Source of the DNA: Nitrospirota bacterium
GTDB lineage: Bacteria > Nitrospirota > UBA9217
Direction: 5' to 3'
DNA: 64,000 bases
NCBI GenBank assembly: GCA_020052615.1
Contig: JAGVOT010000012.1
Coordinates: 1-64,000 of the forward strand
The notes beneath the pieces are model-generated. The model saw only the letters and a list, made by a program, of their open reading frames with translations. It was not told the DNA's origin and ran no database searches. Shown in pieces: positions 6,438 through 15,016 of this stretch. A program made the translations under genes and the position numbers. Each line of letters begins with the position of its first letter. Positions within the stretch are counted from its first letter, which is position 1.

Positions 6438-6845
6438 GTGCGATACCGATACATTTCCTATAAATATTCCCGGAAGGTGAGCCCGGACGCCGCGCTGCAG
6501 AATATCTGGGAGACCTTCGGCACCTGGGCGGTGCCCGTTGCATCGGGGTGGCGTCCTCCTACGGACGTCTATGAGACCCCTGACCGGCTCATCGTCCTGA
6601 TCGAAGTGGCCGGGGTCACCGAGGAAGACATTTCGGTAACGCTCTTCAGCGATCTTCTCGTGGTCGAGGGGATCCGCGAACAGCCGAATTACTTTAAAGC
6701 GGGGATGTCCGCCTGCCACCAGTTGGGAATCAAGTTCGGCGAGTTCCGTACGGAGGTCTATATCCCCGTCACGGTGGACCATGACAATGTCACCGCAGAG
6801 TACAAGAATGGAATGCTCAAGATCATGCTGCGCAAACTTGAATGA
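6438..6845 (+). CDS. Hsp20 family small heat-shock protein
   Basis: The gene starts at GTG 6438, preceded by GAAAGGGGG. The 135-residue product has a short N-terminus followed by an alpha-crystallin domain (about residues 38-133). Its beta-strands are visible as PTDVYETPDRLIVLIEVAGV, ISVTLFSDLLVVEG and the conserved closing strand KNGMLKIMLRKLE. The C-terminal IXI tail of many relatives is absent. Small heat-shock proteins form oligomers that hold unfolding proteins in a refoldable state. It lies 75 nt upstream of lon, a logical holdase/protease pair, probably transcribed together from the promoter near 6282. Confidence 0.9.
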   Translation: MRYRYISYKYSRKVSPDAALQNIWETFGTWAVPVASGWRPPTDVYETPDRLIVLIEVAGVTEEDISVTLFSDLLVVEGIREQPNYFKAGMSACHQLGIKFGEFRTEVYIPVTVDHDNVTAEYKNGMLKIMLRKLE

Positions 6846-6920
6846 TGCTTCCGTGCGAGCGCCATGAAGATGCGTGACGTGTTCAACAGGCTGTTCAGGA
6901 TCTATCAGAGAGGAACGAGG

Positions 6921-9311
6921 ATGAGCGAAATGGAAGACAAACTGGAAACACCATCAGACAAGATACCGCCGGTGCCGGCGGAGCTCCCGCTGCTGCCGCT
7001 CAAGGACACGGTAGTCTATCCGATGACCGTGTATCCTCTCGTGATCGGCAAGGAAAAGTCCATCCGGTTGATCAACGACGTCACGGTGGGCGACAAGATC
7101 CTGGCCCTCACCGCCCAGAAGAAGACGGACACGGAGGTCGCCGGGACGGGGGATGTCTACGCCGTCGGCACCATGGCGCGCATTCTCCAGATGGTCAAGG
7201 CGCCCGATGGAACGCTCCGGGTCCTGGTCCAGGGGATGGAGCGCATCGCCATTACCGAATTCGCGCAGAGCGAGCCCTATATCAGGGCGAAGGTCACCGC
7301 GAATCCCGAGGCGAGCGAAAAGTCGGTCCAGATCGAGGCGCTGATGCGGGGGATGGCCGAGCTCTTCCAGAAACTGGTGTCGCTTACGCCGAACATGCCG
7401 GAAGAGCTTTCAGCGGCCGCACTCAACATCGAAGACCCGCGCCAGCTTGCCTACCTTGTGGCGACGAACATCCGCCTGGACCTTCCGCAGCGGCAGGAGA
7501 TCCTGGAGATCGATCCTGTCGAGGAAAAGATGAACCGCCTTGTCCAGGTGCTGAACCGGGAGATCGAGGTTCTTGAACTGGGCAGAAAGATCCAGGGCCA
7601 GGCCAAGGATCAGATGCAGAAGGCCGAGCGGGAGTACATCCTCCGGCAGCAGCTCGCGGCCATTCGCAAGGAACTGGGCGAAGAGGCGGAGGACGGCTCA
7701 GAGACCAGAAGCCTGCGGGAGAAGATCGAGAAGGCGAAACTGCCCCCGGAAGCGGAGAAAGAGGCGAAGCGGGAGCTCTCGCGCATGGAAAAGCTTTCCC
7801 AGACCTCACCGGAGTTTTCCGTGATCCGGACCTACCTGGAATGGATGACGGGCCTGCCCTGGAACACGCTGTCTTCGTCGGCAATCGACATCGCGAAGGC
7901 CAAGGAGACGCTTGACGCGGACCACTATGGCCTGGAAAAGGTCAAGGACCGCATCCTCGAGTACCTGGCGGTGAAAAAGCTGGGAGATGAACGCGCCGCG
8001 GGGGAGGGTTCCCGCATGCGGGAGCCCATCCTGTGCTTTGCCGGCCCTCCCGGCGTCGGCAAGACGTCCCTGGGACAGTCGATCGCGCGGGCGCTCAACC
8101 GTAAATTCGTCCGCCTGTCCCTGGGCGGTCTCCACGACGAGGCCGAGATCCGCGGACACCGCAGGACCTACATCGGCGCCATGCCGGGCCGCATCATCCA
8201 GGTGCTGAAGCGTGTCGAGACCCGCGATCCCGTCATCATGCTCGATGAGGTCGACAAGGTCGGTGCAGACTGGCGGGGAGACCCCTCGTCCGCGTTGCTG
8301 GAGGTGCTGGATCCCGAGCAGAACAAGGACTTCCGGGACAACTATCTCGATGTTCCCTTCGACCTGTCAAAGGTCATGTTCATAACCACGGCGAACCAGT
8401 TGGAGACCATACCGGCGCCGCTTCTCGACCGAATGGAGGTGCTCCACCTCTCCGGGTACACGGAGCACGAGAAACTGAATATTGCGCGGAAGTATCTTGT
8501 TCCGAAGGAAACCAAGGCGAACGCGCTCAAGATCGAAGAGATACTCTTCGAGGATGACGCGATTCAGGGCATCATCAAGGAATTTACGAGGGAAGCCGGC
8601 GTCCGGAACCTGGAACGGGAGATCGCGAATGTCTGCCGCAAGGTGGCGAAGGCTGTTGCCGAGGGCAAACCGACGCCCATAACCATCACGCAGAAGAATC
8701 TCCATGAGTATCTCGGGAAGCCAAAGTACTTTGCCGAGACGTCCACGATGATCGACCGGCCGGGAGTGGTCACCGGTCTTGCCTGGACGCCCGTGGGAGG
8801 GGACATCCTGTTCGTTGAGGCGTCCATGATGCCGGGGAACAAACAGCTGACGCTTACGGGCCAGTTGGGGGACGTGATGAAGGAATCCGCCCAGGCGGCC
8901 CTGTCCTATGTCCGCGCCCATGCGGAAGAACTGGACATCAAAAAAGATTTCTTCGAAAAGACCGACATCCATATCCATGTTCCCGCAGGGGCCATCCCGA
9001 AGGACGGACCGTCGGCAGGCGTGACGATGACCACGGCCATCGTGTCCCTGCTGACCGGAAGGACCGTGAAGAAGGACCTCGCCATGACCGGCGAGATCAC
9101 CCTGCGGGGAAAGGTGATGCCCATCGGCGGGGTGAAGGAGAAAGTGCTTGCGGCGCGCCGGGCCGGGATCAAGACCGTTATCCTGCCCGAGCGGAACATC
9201 AATGACCTCGACGATATTCCCGAGGACCTGCGGAAAGAGATGACCTTCATATCGGTAGAACGGATAGACCAGGTGATCGCCGCAGCACTCGGGGAGAAGG
9301 GGACGGCCTGA
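6921..9311 (+). CDS. lon: Lon ATP-dependent protease
   Basis: I place the start at ATG 6921 (MSEMEDKLETPS) because AGAGGA lies 6 nt upstream. The ORF track opens at 6864, where no ribosome site is seen. The 796-residue product has the Lon substrate-binding domain (about 20-215, LPLLPLKDTVVYPMTVYPL), a coiled-coil and AAA+ module with Walker A GPPGVGKTSLG and Walker B VIMLDEVDK, and the C-terminal protease domain with the Ser nucleophile in KDGPSAGVTM and catalytic Lys in GGVKEKVLAA. It degrades damaged and regulatory proteins as a cytoplasmic hexamer. Length and motifs are normal. lipA follows almost at once. Confidence 0.97.
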   Translation: MSEMEDKLETPSDKIPPVPAELPLLPLKDTVVYPMTVYPLVIGKEKSIRLINDVTVGDKILALTAQKKTDTEVAGTGDVYAVGTMARILQMVKAPDGTLRVLVQGMERIAITEFAQSEPYIRAKVTANPEASEKSVQIEALMRGMAELFQKLVSLTPNMPEELSAAALNIEDPRQLAYLVATNIRLDLPQRQEILEIDPVEEKMNRLVQVLNREIEVLELGRKIQGQAKDQMQKAEREYILRQQLAAIRKELGEEAEDGSETRSLREKIEKAKLPPEAEKEAKRELSRMEKLSQTSPEFSVIRTYLEWMTGLPWNTLSSSAIDIAKAKETLDADHYGLEKVKDRILEYLAVKKLGDERAAGEGSRMREPILCFAGPPGVGKTSLGQSIARALNRKFVRLSLGGLHDEAEIRGHRRTYIGAMPGRIIQVLKRVETRDPVIMLDEVDKVGADWRGDPSSALLEVLDPEQNKDFRDNYLDVPFDLSKVMFITTANQLETIPAPLLDRMEVLHLSGYTEHEKLNIARKYLVPKETKANALKIEEILFEDDAIQGIIKEFTREAGVRNLEREIANVCRKVAKAVAEGKPTPITITQKNLHEYLGKPKYFAETSTMIDRPGVVTGLAWTPVGGDILFVEASMMPGNKQLTLTGQLGDVMKESAQAALSYVRAHAEELDIKKDFFEKTDIHIHVPAGAIPKDGPSAGVTMTTAIVSLLTGRTVKKDLAMTGEITLRGKVMPIGGVKEKVLAARRAGIKTVILPERNINDLDDIPEDLRKEMTFISVERIDQVIAAALGEKGTA

Positions 9312-9370
9312 AACCGCATTCCGCCAGAGGAGCGGGACGGAGCGCGGAACGCCTTCCCCCGTGGTTCCGC

Positions 9371-10210
9371 GTGGGCCTGTCGCTGAACGGACGCTACAGG
9401 CTGCTTCGGAACCGCCTTCGCGACCTGCAGCTTCACACGGTCTGCGAGGGAGCGGCCTGCCCCAACCGGAACGAGTGCTGGAACGCGGGAACGGCCACGT
9501 TCCTGATCCTGGGCGACCGCTGCACCCGCTCCTGCAGGTTCTGCAACATCCCCTCCGGTGAGACCAGCGCAGCAGATCACGATGAGCCGAGACGCATTGC
9601 CGACGCCGTCGCAGCGATGGGTCTTGCCTATGCGGTCGTCACGTCGGTGACGAGAGACGATTTGGCGGATGGAGGGGCATCGGCGTTCGCCGATACCATC
9701 AGGGCGATCAGAAAAAGGTCTCCGGAATGCCGCGTCGAGGTCCTTGTCCCGGACTTTCAGGGTTCCTTTGCATCGCTGGAAGCAGTACTGGATGCACGTC
9801 CCCACATTGTGAACCACAATATCGAGACGGTTCCATCGCTCTATCCTCGCGTTCGGCCCGGAGCCGATTACGGAAGGTCGCTTCGCATCCTGGAGCAGGC
9901 GAAGCAGCGCGGCTTCACCACCAAGTCGGGTATGATGCTGGGTCTGGGCGAGGAAGGCAGCGAGGTCCGCTCCGTCCTGCGGGACCTTCGAAGCGTCGGG
10001 TGCGAGATCCTGACCGTGGGTCAGTATCTGCGGCCTTCTCCGCGCAATCTTCCCGTGGAACGCTATTATCGGCCCGAGGAGTTCGAATCGCTCAGGAGCG
10101 AGGCACACGACCTGGGTTTCCGCCGGGTTGCCGCAGGTCCGCTCGTGAGAAGCTCCTATCATGCCGCCGGTTACGGATCTGAGCGGGAGAACGGGGAGCA
10201 AAACCCATGA
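9371..10210 (+). CDS. lipA: Lipoyl synthase
   Basis: LipA inserts two sulfurs into protein-bound octanoyl chains using radical SAM chemistry. The auxiliary cluster motif CEGAACPNRNEC (CX4CX5C), the radical-SAM motif CTRSCRFC and the C-terminal RSSYHAAGYG are all present in this 279-residue reading. The GTG at 9371 is the only ATG/GTG/TTG in frame, yet it has no ribosome site. Family-typical residues RLPPWFR occur immediately upstream in the same open frame, which continues back past a CTG at 9308 that overlaps the lon stop. The true N-terminus is therefore probably longer. The gene overlaps the next by four bases (ATGA). No lipB is in view. Confidence 0.93.
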   Translation: MGLSLNGRYRLLRNRLRDLQLHTVCEGAACPNRNECWNAGTATFLILGDRCTRSCRFCNIPSGETSAADHDEPRRIADAVAAMGLAYAVVTSVTRDDLADGGASAFADTIRAIRKRSPECRVEVLVPDFQGSFASLEAVLDARPHIVNHNIETVPSLYPRVRPGADYGRSLRILEQAKQRGFTTKSGMMLGLGEEGSEVRSVLRDLRSVGCEILTVGQYLRPSPRNLPVERYYRPEEFESLRSEAHDLGFRRVAAGPLVRSSYHAAGYGSERENGEQNP

Positions 10211-11154
10211 CCTATCGCTGCCGGATCTGCAATGCCCTAGGGGACCATCCAGTCTATACGGTTCGGGAACAGATGCTCCGGTCCGGAGACCCTTTTCGGT
10301 ATTTTCAGTGCTGCCGCTGCCAGTGTCTGCAGATCGCCGAGATCCCTGAGGACATGGGCAAGTACTACCCACGGGACTACTACAGTTTTTCAGCGACCTC
10401 GCGGGACAAGACAGAAAATAAGTTCATCAAACTTGCCCGCAGGATCAGGAACTTCAGCTCCGTTAGTGGACGGGGATTCGGGAACAACCTGGTCAGGGCA
10501 TTGTTCCCGAACAAGAAACTGCTTCCCCTTATGCGGCTGGGCCTTACTCCCGCTTCCCGGATCCTTGACGTGGGATGCGGATCAGGATGGCGGCTCTACG
10601 CTTTGCGGGAAGCCGGTTTTCGCAACACCCTGGGAGTCGATCCCTACATGGAGCACGACCTCGCGTACGCGAACGGCCTGCAGGTCCTGAAGAGGACCGT
10701 GAACGAGGTGGAAGGCTCATGGGATGTGGTCATGTTCCATCATTCCCTTGAACATATTCCCGACCAGGCTGCTGCGCTTCGGGCCGCTTCCGGACTTCTG
10801 CGTCCCGGAGGCACCTGCCTGATCAGGGTCCCGGTGGCATCTTCGTATGCCTGGGAGTTCTACCGCGAACATTGGTACCAGATCGATGCGCCGAGGCATT
10901 TTTATCTCCATTCCTATGAGAGCATGCGGCTGCTGGCGGAACAATGCGGACTGGTGCTCCGGTCCACGGAGTGCGACTCGACCCTCGATCAATTCAGGAC
11001 CAGCGAACTGTACAAGCGCGGTCTCCGGTCCTTCAAGGAGGCCGGGTTCACCGGGTCGCAAGAGGGCGAGTGGAAGCGCCGCGCCGCGAAATTGAACCAG
11101 GAGGGCCGGGGAGACCAGGCCGTGTTCTATTTCGGGAAAGCCGGGGCGCATTGA
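10207..11154 (+). CDS. Class I SAM methyltransferase with N-terminal zinc-ribbon-like motif
   Basis: This 315-residue protein begins with two Cys pairs (CRIC and CCRCQC, residues 5-38) that look like a zinc ribbon. A Methyltransf_23-type Rossmann domain follows, with SAM motif ILDVGCGSG near residue 120 and SLEHIPDQAAALR as the post-motif acidic/His loop. This layout is common among methyltransferases acting on surface-sugar precursors and lipid-linked glycans. Translation is coupled to lipA by an ATGA overlap, although the functions have no obvious link. The gene is followed by another methyltransferase and a glycosyltransferase on the same strand, so glycan modification is likely. The substrate is unknown. 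Confidence 0.8.
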   Translation: MTYRCRICNALGDHPVYTVREQMLRSGDPFRYFQCCRCQCLQIAEIPEDMGKYYPRDYYSFSATSRDKTENKFIKLARRIRNFSSVSGRGFGNNLVRALFPNKKLLPLMRLGLTPASRILDVGCGSGWRLYALREAGFRNTLGVDPYMEHDLAYANGLQVLKRTVNEVEGSWDVVMFHHSLEHIPDQAAALRAASGLLRPGGTCLIRVPVASSYAWEFYREHWYQIDAPRHFYLHSYESMRLLAEQCGLVLRSTECDSTLDQFRTSELYKRGLRSFKEAGFTGSQEGEWKRRAAKLNQEGRGDQAVFYFGKAGAH

Positions 11155-11202
11155 CCTGTTCGCGCGACCACGATCAAGGATCGTAACCCAGGGGAGACAA
11201 CA

Positions 11203-11907
11203 ATGACTAAAGAACAATACCGCAAGCTGACCAGAAACATTCGCAAGCCGTTCAACCGCTATTTCGCGTTCCGGCGGCTCAGGAAATTCCATGAGCGGCG
11301 GCGTTCCCTGGAAGAGATCGTTCAGTGGGCGATGAACTTCGGCAGCAGCGGATACTATCGGGTGAGGACGTCGCAGATGCCGTCAGAGATATTGTCGCTC
11401 ACCAGGGCCGTAGCCGAGTTGAAGCCCGAGGTCATCCTCGAGATCGGTACGGCCCGCGGCGGTACGCTGCTGATCTGGTCGCAACTGGCGACGAAGCAGG
11501 TGATCACCTGTGACCTCGAGGACCTGAGCGAGAAAGAGTCGTTTCTCCAGTCATTTCCACCGCCCGGATCCGCGTGCCGGGTAACGCTGCTGAGCGGTGA
11601 TTCCCATGGTCAGGCATTCAAGGACCGCGTGGCGCGACAGCTCGATGGGAAGAAGGCCGACTTCCTTTTCATCGACGGAGATCATACGGAAAAAGGCGTG
11701 ACAGCGGATTATGCGATGTATCGCGAGTTCGTCAGGCCCGGAGGCATCGTCGCATTTCACGATATTGTAGAGTCGCAGCCGTTCGCCACGAACCAGGTAT
11801 ACAACCTTTGGAAGCGCCTGCGCCTCGAACAGCAGACAGAGGAGTTCATCCAGGACCCCGGCCAGAGCGGCTTCGGAATCGGCATGGTCAGGGTGCCGCT
11901 CAAATAA
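11203..11907 (+). CDS. CmcI-like class I SAM methyltransferase
   Basis: The 234-residue product carries the CmcI / cephalosporin-hydroxylase-like methyltransferase core. This consists of PEVILEIGTARGGTLLIWSQL (SAM-binding loop, about residue 72), VITCDLED, the acidic FLFIDGDHTEKGV and GGIVAFHDIVES. Relatives O-methylate sugars such as rhamnose in cell-surface glycolipids. The IDGDH motif binds divalent metal in the family. A ribosome site GGGGAG precedes the ATG. It lies between another methyltransferase and a GT2 gene, supporting a glycan O-methylation role, but the acceptor cannot be told from sequence. Confidence 0.75.
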   Translation: MTKEQYRKLTRNIRKPFNRYFAFRRLRKFHERRRSLEEIVQWAMNFGSSGYYRVRTSQMPSEILSLTRAVAELKPEVILEIGTARGGTLLIWSQLATKQVITCDLEDLSEKESFLQSFPPPGSACRVTLLSGDSHGQAFKDRVARQLDGKKADFLFIDGDHTEKGVTADYAMYREFVRPGGIVAFHDIVESQPFATNQVYNLWKRLRLEQQTEEFIQDPGQSGFGIGMVRVPLK

Positions 11908-11930
11908 CACTGCGGGCAAGCGAAGGAAAC

Positions 11931-12770
11931 ATGAAGATCACGGTCATCGTACCCACCTTCAACAGACCACAAGCACTCGAACTTTGCCTGCTGAGCCTGG
12001 CCGATCAGAGCCTTGTGCCCGATGAGGTCATGATTGCGGACGACGGGAGCGGGCCGGAAACGAAAGGGACCATCGGGATACTGGCGGATCGGCTCAAAGG
12101 GCGTTTTCCGGTGAAACACGTCTGGCAGGAGGATATCGGTTTCAGAAAGCCCCGGATCCTGAACGAAACGGTCAGGCAGTCGACCGGTGAATATTTGATC
12201 TTCCTGGACGGTGATTGCATGGCCCACCGCCATTTCGTGCTGTCCCACGTCAACGCGAGCGCTCCCGACGCCATTCTGAGCGGGAAGCGGGTGGACATGG
12301 GAGCAGCACTGACCGAACGGGTCCTCGCGCGCCGAAGGCCCGTTCTGACGCTGACGTTCGAACTGGTATGGGATGCGGTCTTTGGAAAGGGGGTGCGGTC
12401 GAGAAAGGTCGAAGAATCGCTGCGCATAGAGAACCGGCTGCTTCGGAGGCTCCTGCATAGAGACAGGATAACCGATGATGGTGTTTGGGGATGCAATTTC
12501 AGCCTTTATAAGGACCTCTTTCTTGCTATCAATGGCTGTGACGAGGACTTCCTTGACGGCTCGATCGAGGATAATGATCTTGGCATTCGGGTGCTTAACC
12601 AGGGCGGGAAATTGAGATCGGTCAGAAATTATGCGATCATATATCATCTTTGGCACAAGTCAACATGGAGCTTTCAGAATGAAAAATACCGGCATAACCT
12701 GGCCATCATGCAGAGACGCATTGCGAACAAGGAAAAGTTCTGCCTGAATGGGATTGTTAAGAAAGAATAG
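11931..12770 (+). CDS. GT2 family glycosyltransferase
   Basis: The start is ATG 11931, where the GT-A fold begins at once (MKITVIVPTFNRPQALELCL); the track's extra 41 residues are read-through of the upstream gene's end. The 279-residue enzyme has the nucleotide-sugar site DDGSG, the metal-binding LDGDCM near residue 91, and a C-terminal galactosyltransferase-like segment WGCNFSLYKDLFLAINGCDEDF. It transfers a sugar from an NDP donor, at the cytoplasmic membrane face. It ends a plus-strand run that begins at hsp20-lon. The 165-nt gap after it is AT-rich with no gene seen. Confidence 0.85.
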   Translation: MKITVIVPTFNRPQALELCLLSLADQSLVPDEVMIADDGSGPETKGTIGILADRLKGRFPVKHVWQEDIGFRKPRILNETVRQSTGEYLIFLDGDCMAHRHFVLSHVNASAPDAILSGKRVDMGAALTERVLARRRPVLTLTFELVWDAVFGKGVRSRKVEESLRIENRLLRRLLHRDRITDDGVWGCNFSLYKDLFLAINGCDEDFLDGSIEDNDLGIRVLNQGGKLRSVRNYAIIYHLWHKSTWSFQNEKYRHNLAIMQRRIANKEKFCLNGIVKKE

Positions 12771-12935
12771 GAGAAGGAGAAAGGAGAGATGAGGGAAGGG
12801 TTAAGATCGTTTCAATGGGAGTAGATACTGACAGAAAAAGGATCCTAATATACAATTTGACATAATATACATTATCAGTCATATTAATTATTTAAACCAT
12901 TGGCTAACTAATATTGCTCTAACATGATGTTATTT

Positions 12936-13772
12936 TTAAAGTTTAATGCTTATCATTCCTATCATTCTGTTGGAATCTGAGAACCCTTCCTGAGACTTGT
13001 GAATGAACTGAGTTCCGAACGTAAAATTGAAACGTTCGTTGACGAGGCGCAATCCATAGGTCATAGCACTGAAATCCACGCCGTCGATCGTGACAATGTC
13101 CTTGCCCTTGCGTAGGTTATACTCAATGATCATCTGCAGATTCCTGTATTTGCTTATGGGAAACAAGATACCTGCGTTCACCAGTAAGTAGCTGTCCTTG
13201 AGCTCATTGTCGGAAAGGTCCTGGACCGCAGCCTGTCCGTCGGCGAATATGCCGATAATACGGTCTTCCCATATAAGTTCACTGCCAATGGATATACCCA
13301 TGCGTCCGCCCCAATGCGAGACACTGTTCGTCCCGGCGGTTCTGTCTCCTGTCGGGAACACGCCGGCAAAGGTCAGCGCAATTCCCGGAATGTTGCTGAG
13401 CTCGTTCTGCGGCCTGATGTTCCACTTATAGGACAGTTCCGTATCACCCATGCCGCGGGATATTTGATCAGGGTCCTTGTTCACGTAATGAAAGGCACCT
13501 TTTAAAGCGATCTCGCTGCCGGGAGAAAGCCCCAGACTGACCGTCATGGGATATGCCGTAGCCGTATAATTGGGAACAAGGCTGCTCTCAGAAAGGGCCA
13601 TGATGCCGACCTCCAGGGATCGGGGCGGCAGCGTAAATGGAGACGTTGTCACGAGGAGCCCGGTCATTCCGGAGGTGTTGACCGGACGATTGACGATCTC
13701 CAGTTCTTCTGCCTGAGGAACGGCGGGCAGTAGAAAGGCAATGATGATCTGGAGAATGAGCAGGTATCGCAT
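12936..13772 (-). CDS. Outer-membrane beta-barrel protein of unknown function
   Basis: The 278-residue product has a clear signal peptide (MRYLLILQIIIAFLLPAVPQAEE). After it come alternating amphipathic strands typical of an outer-membrane barrel, for example WGGRMGISIGSELIWEDRIIGIFADG, YRNLQMIIEYNLRKG, and a final strand ending in MIGMISIKL, whose terminal aromatic is missing. It resembles predicted phenol-pathway MetA-type transporters but I cannot name a substrate. It is divergent from the cytochrome c gene, with back-to-back promoters in the 155-nt gap. Its predicted transcript starts about 3 nt before the ATG. Confidence 0.7.
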   Translation of the reverse strand: MRYLLILQIIIAFLLPAVPQAEELEIVNRPVNTSGMTGLLVTTSPFTLPPRSLEVGIMALSESSLVPNYTATAYPMTVSLGLSPGSEIALKGAFHYVNKDPDQISRGMGDTELSYKWNIRPQNELSNIPGIALTFAGVFPTGDRTAGTNSVSHWGGRMGISIGSELIWEDRIIGIFADGQAAVQDLSDNELKDSYLLVNAGILFPISKYRNLQMIIEYNLRKGKDIVTIDGVDFSAMTYGLRLVNERFNFTFGTQFIHKSQEGFSDSNRMIGMISIKL

Positions 13773-13781
13773 GGTGAGTGA

Positions 13782-13810
13782 ACTGTATCAATAAGACCGG
13801 AGCGCGTCAA
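13782..13810 (-). promoter_or_regulatory. Promoter of the outer-membrane barrel gene
   Basis: Minus-strand TTGACG (13805-13810) and TACAGT (13782-13787) are separated by 17 nt. Only nine bases (TCACTCACC) lie between the -10 and the ATG at 13772, leaving no room for a Shine-Dalgarno sequence in the transcript. Confidence 0.6.
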
Positions 13811-13846
13811 GAAAATTATCTGTTGCAACCGGATATTTGTCGTTGC

Positions 13847-13875
13847 TTGACGAGGAAGCTCGTTATTGATATCTT
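13847..13875 (+). promoter_or_regulatory. Promoter of the cytochrome c gene
   Basis: TTGACG (13847-13852), a 17-nt spacer and TATCTT (13870-13875) precede the ATG at 13928. The leader contains a tandem GATACAGAGT/GATACAGAGT and a good ribosome site AAGGGAGG. It is divergent from the barrel promoter. Confidence 0.6.
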
Positions 13876-13927
13876 TTCGATACAGAGTGATACAGAGTAA
13901 CGTAAGAACGTCAAGGGAGGGATCGGC

Positions 13928-14308
13928 ATGCGAACATTTGGTGTAAGCGCGGCTGCGATTCTCGTGGTAGGGATGCTGGCAGTCGTTGTCTATGCAATGC
14001 AGCATGAAGCGACGGCTGACAAAGGAAGAATGTTGTTCAACGACACGAAACTCGGTACGAACGGAAAGTCGTGCAATGACTGCCACAAGGATGGGGCCGG
14101 GCTGGAGAAGGCCGGGGTAAGAAAGGACCTGGAAACGATGGTGAACGCCTGCATCACCAAGGCATTGAACGGCAAATCCCTGAAGACAAGTTCCGCGGAG
14201 ATGCAGTCGCTGGTGCTGTATATCAAAGGACTTGGCAGTGAGAAAAAGCCCTCGGGTAAAAAGGTTCGGTCGGATGTTGAGATGGCAGTGGGAATAAGCA
14301 GACAATAG
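13928..14308 (+). CDS. Monohaem c-type cytochrome
   Basis: The 126-residue product has an N-terminal signal or anchor (about residues 4-23, VSAAAILVVGMLAVVVYAM). A class-I-like cytochrome c domain follows, with one haem motif CNDCH near residues 45-49 and a candidate distal Met in SAEMQSLVLYIKGL. It is a periplasmic electron carrier, soluble or tethered. Ribosome site AAGGGAGGG is excellent. Its partner reductase is not in the window; the only other c-haem protein here is the DUF3365 sensor. An intrinsic terminator follows directly. Confidence 0.85.
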   Translation: MRTFGVSAAAILVVGMLAVVVYAMQHEATADKGRMLFNDTKLGTNGKSCNDCHKDGAGLEKAGVRKDLETMVNACITKALNGKSLKTSSAEMQSLVLYIKGLGSEKKPSGKKVRSDVEMAVGISRQ

Positions 14309-14345
14309 CCCCTTTATTCACGATCGAACAAGGGGGTTTTATTTT
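14309..14345 (+). terminator. Intrinsic terminator of the cytochrome c gene
   Basis: CCCCTT (14309-14314) pairs with AAGGGG (14330-14335) around a loop containing CGATCG, followed by GTTTTATTTT. The U-run is on the plus strand, so it serves the cytochrome gene. Its end overlaps the last codons of the convergent bioD. Confidence 0.75.
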
Positions 14346-15016
14346 AACGTCAAGAGGCACTTCATAATGGACGTTAAGTCCTTCCGCCCGTAGGTGACAT
14401 GGCCGATGACCGGGACGCCGGACAAGCGTTCAATGGCAGGGGGGCTCGTTCTCTCGGCCAATCCCGGGCTTTTCTTCGAACGGTGGCTGATCACGATCCC
14501 TGCGATGGGCAGCCTGCGGGAACGAAGGGCCATGACGGTCAAAAGCGTATGATTGATCGTACCCAGCCCGGGGCGTGCAACAATGAGTACCGGCAGGCGC
14601 AGAATGCCGGCAAGATCCAGATACTGACGGTTATTGGTCAACGGGACCATGATCCCGCCTGCCCCTTCCACCAGCATGCAAGTGTGCTTCCGGGCAAGGA
14701 TACGGTATGCGGAAACGATCTTTCTGATCTCGATCCTTTTCCCTGCGCGAGCCGCAGCGATCGCAGGGGCGAGTGGATCGCGGAACCGGTAGGGATTCAC
14801 GAGATCCAGCGGATCATCCACCCTTCCCGCCTTTATCAGCTTCAACGCGTCACGGGGAACCAGAACCCCATTCCGGAGCAGGCATCCTGTCTCTGCCGGT
14901 TTCATCACGCCAACGTCGATCCCCTGTTCGCGCAAGGCCCCTGCCAGGCCGGCGCCGACATAGGTCTTTCCCACCCCCGTATCTGTCCCGGCTATGAATA
15001 TCCCCGGTACCATCAT
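14339..15016 (-). CDS. bioD: Dethiobiotin synthetase
   Basis: BioD uses ATP and CO2 to close the ureido ring of diaminopelargonate. The 225-residue product begins MMVPGIFIAGTDTGVGKTYVGAGLA, whose P-loop GTDTGVGKT is diagnostic. MKPAETG and the VEGAGGIMVPL motif are also present. I use the ATG at 15016, which overlaps the fabG stop as ATGA; a second ATG at 15013 is possible. The track's much longer frame upstream is a shadow inside fabG. It is the last gene of the biotin operon. Confidence 0.95.
   Translation of the reverse strand: MMVPGIFIAGTDTGVGKTYVGAGLAGALREQGIDVGVMKPAETGCLLRNGVLVPRDALKLIKAGRVDDPLDLVNPYRFRDPLAPAIAAARAGKRIEIRKIVSAYRILARKHTCMLVEGAGGIMVPLTNNRQYLDLAGILRLPVLIVARPGLGTINHTLLTVMALRSRRLPIAGIVISHRSKKSPGLAERTSPPAIERLSGVPVIGHVTYGRKDLTSIMKCLLTLK

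Noticed and set aside
8906-10372. 488-aa minus-strand ORF antisense to lon/lipA
   Set aside because: Its protein is Arg/Gly/Ser-rich without recognisable domains, and both lon and lipA are certain on the opposite strand. It is a shadow of GC-rich coding DNA.
13879-13900. Tandem GATACAGAGT GATACAGAGT as a possible CRISPR or operator repeat
   Set aside because: Only two adjacent 10-nt copies with no spacer; recorded as part of the cytochrome gene leader.
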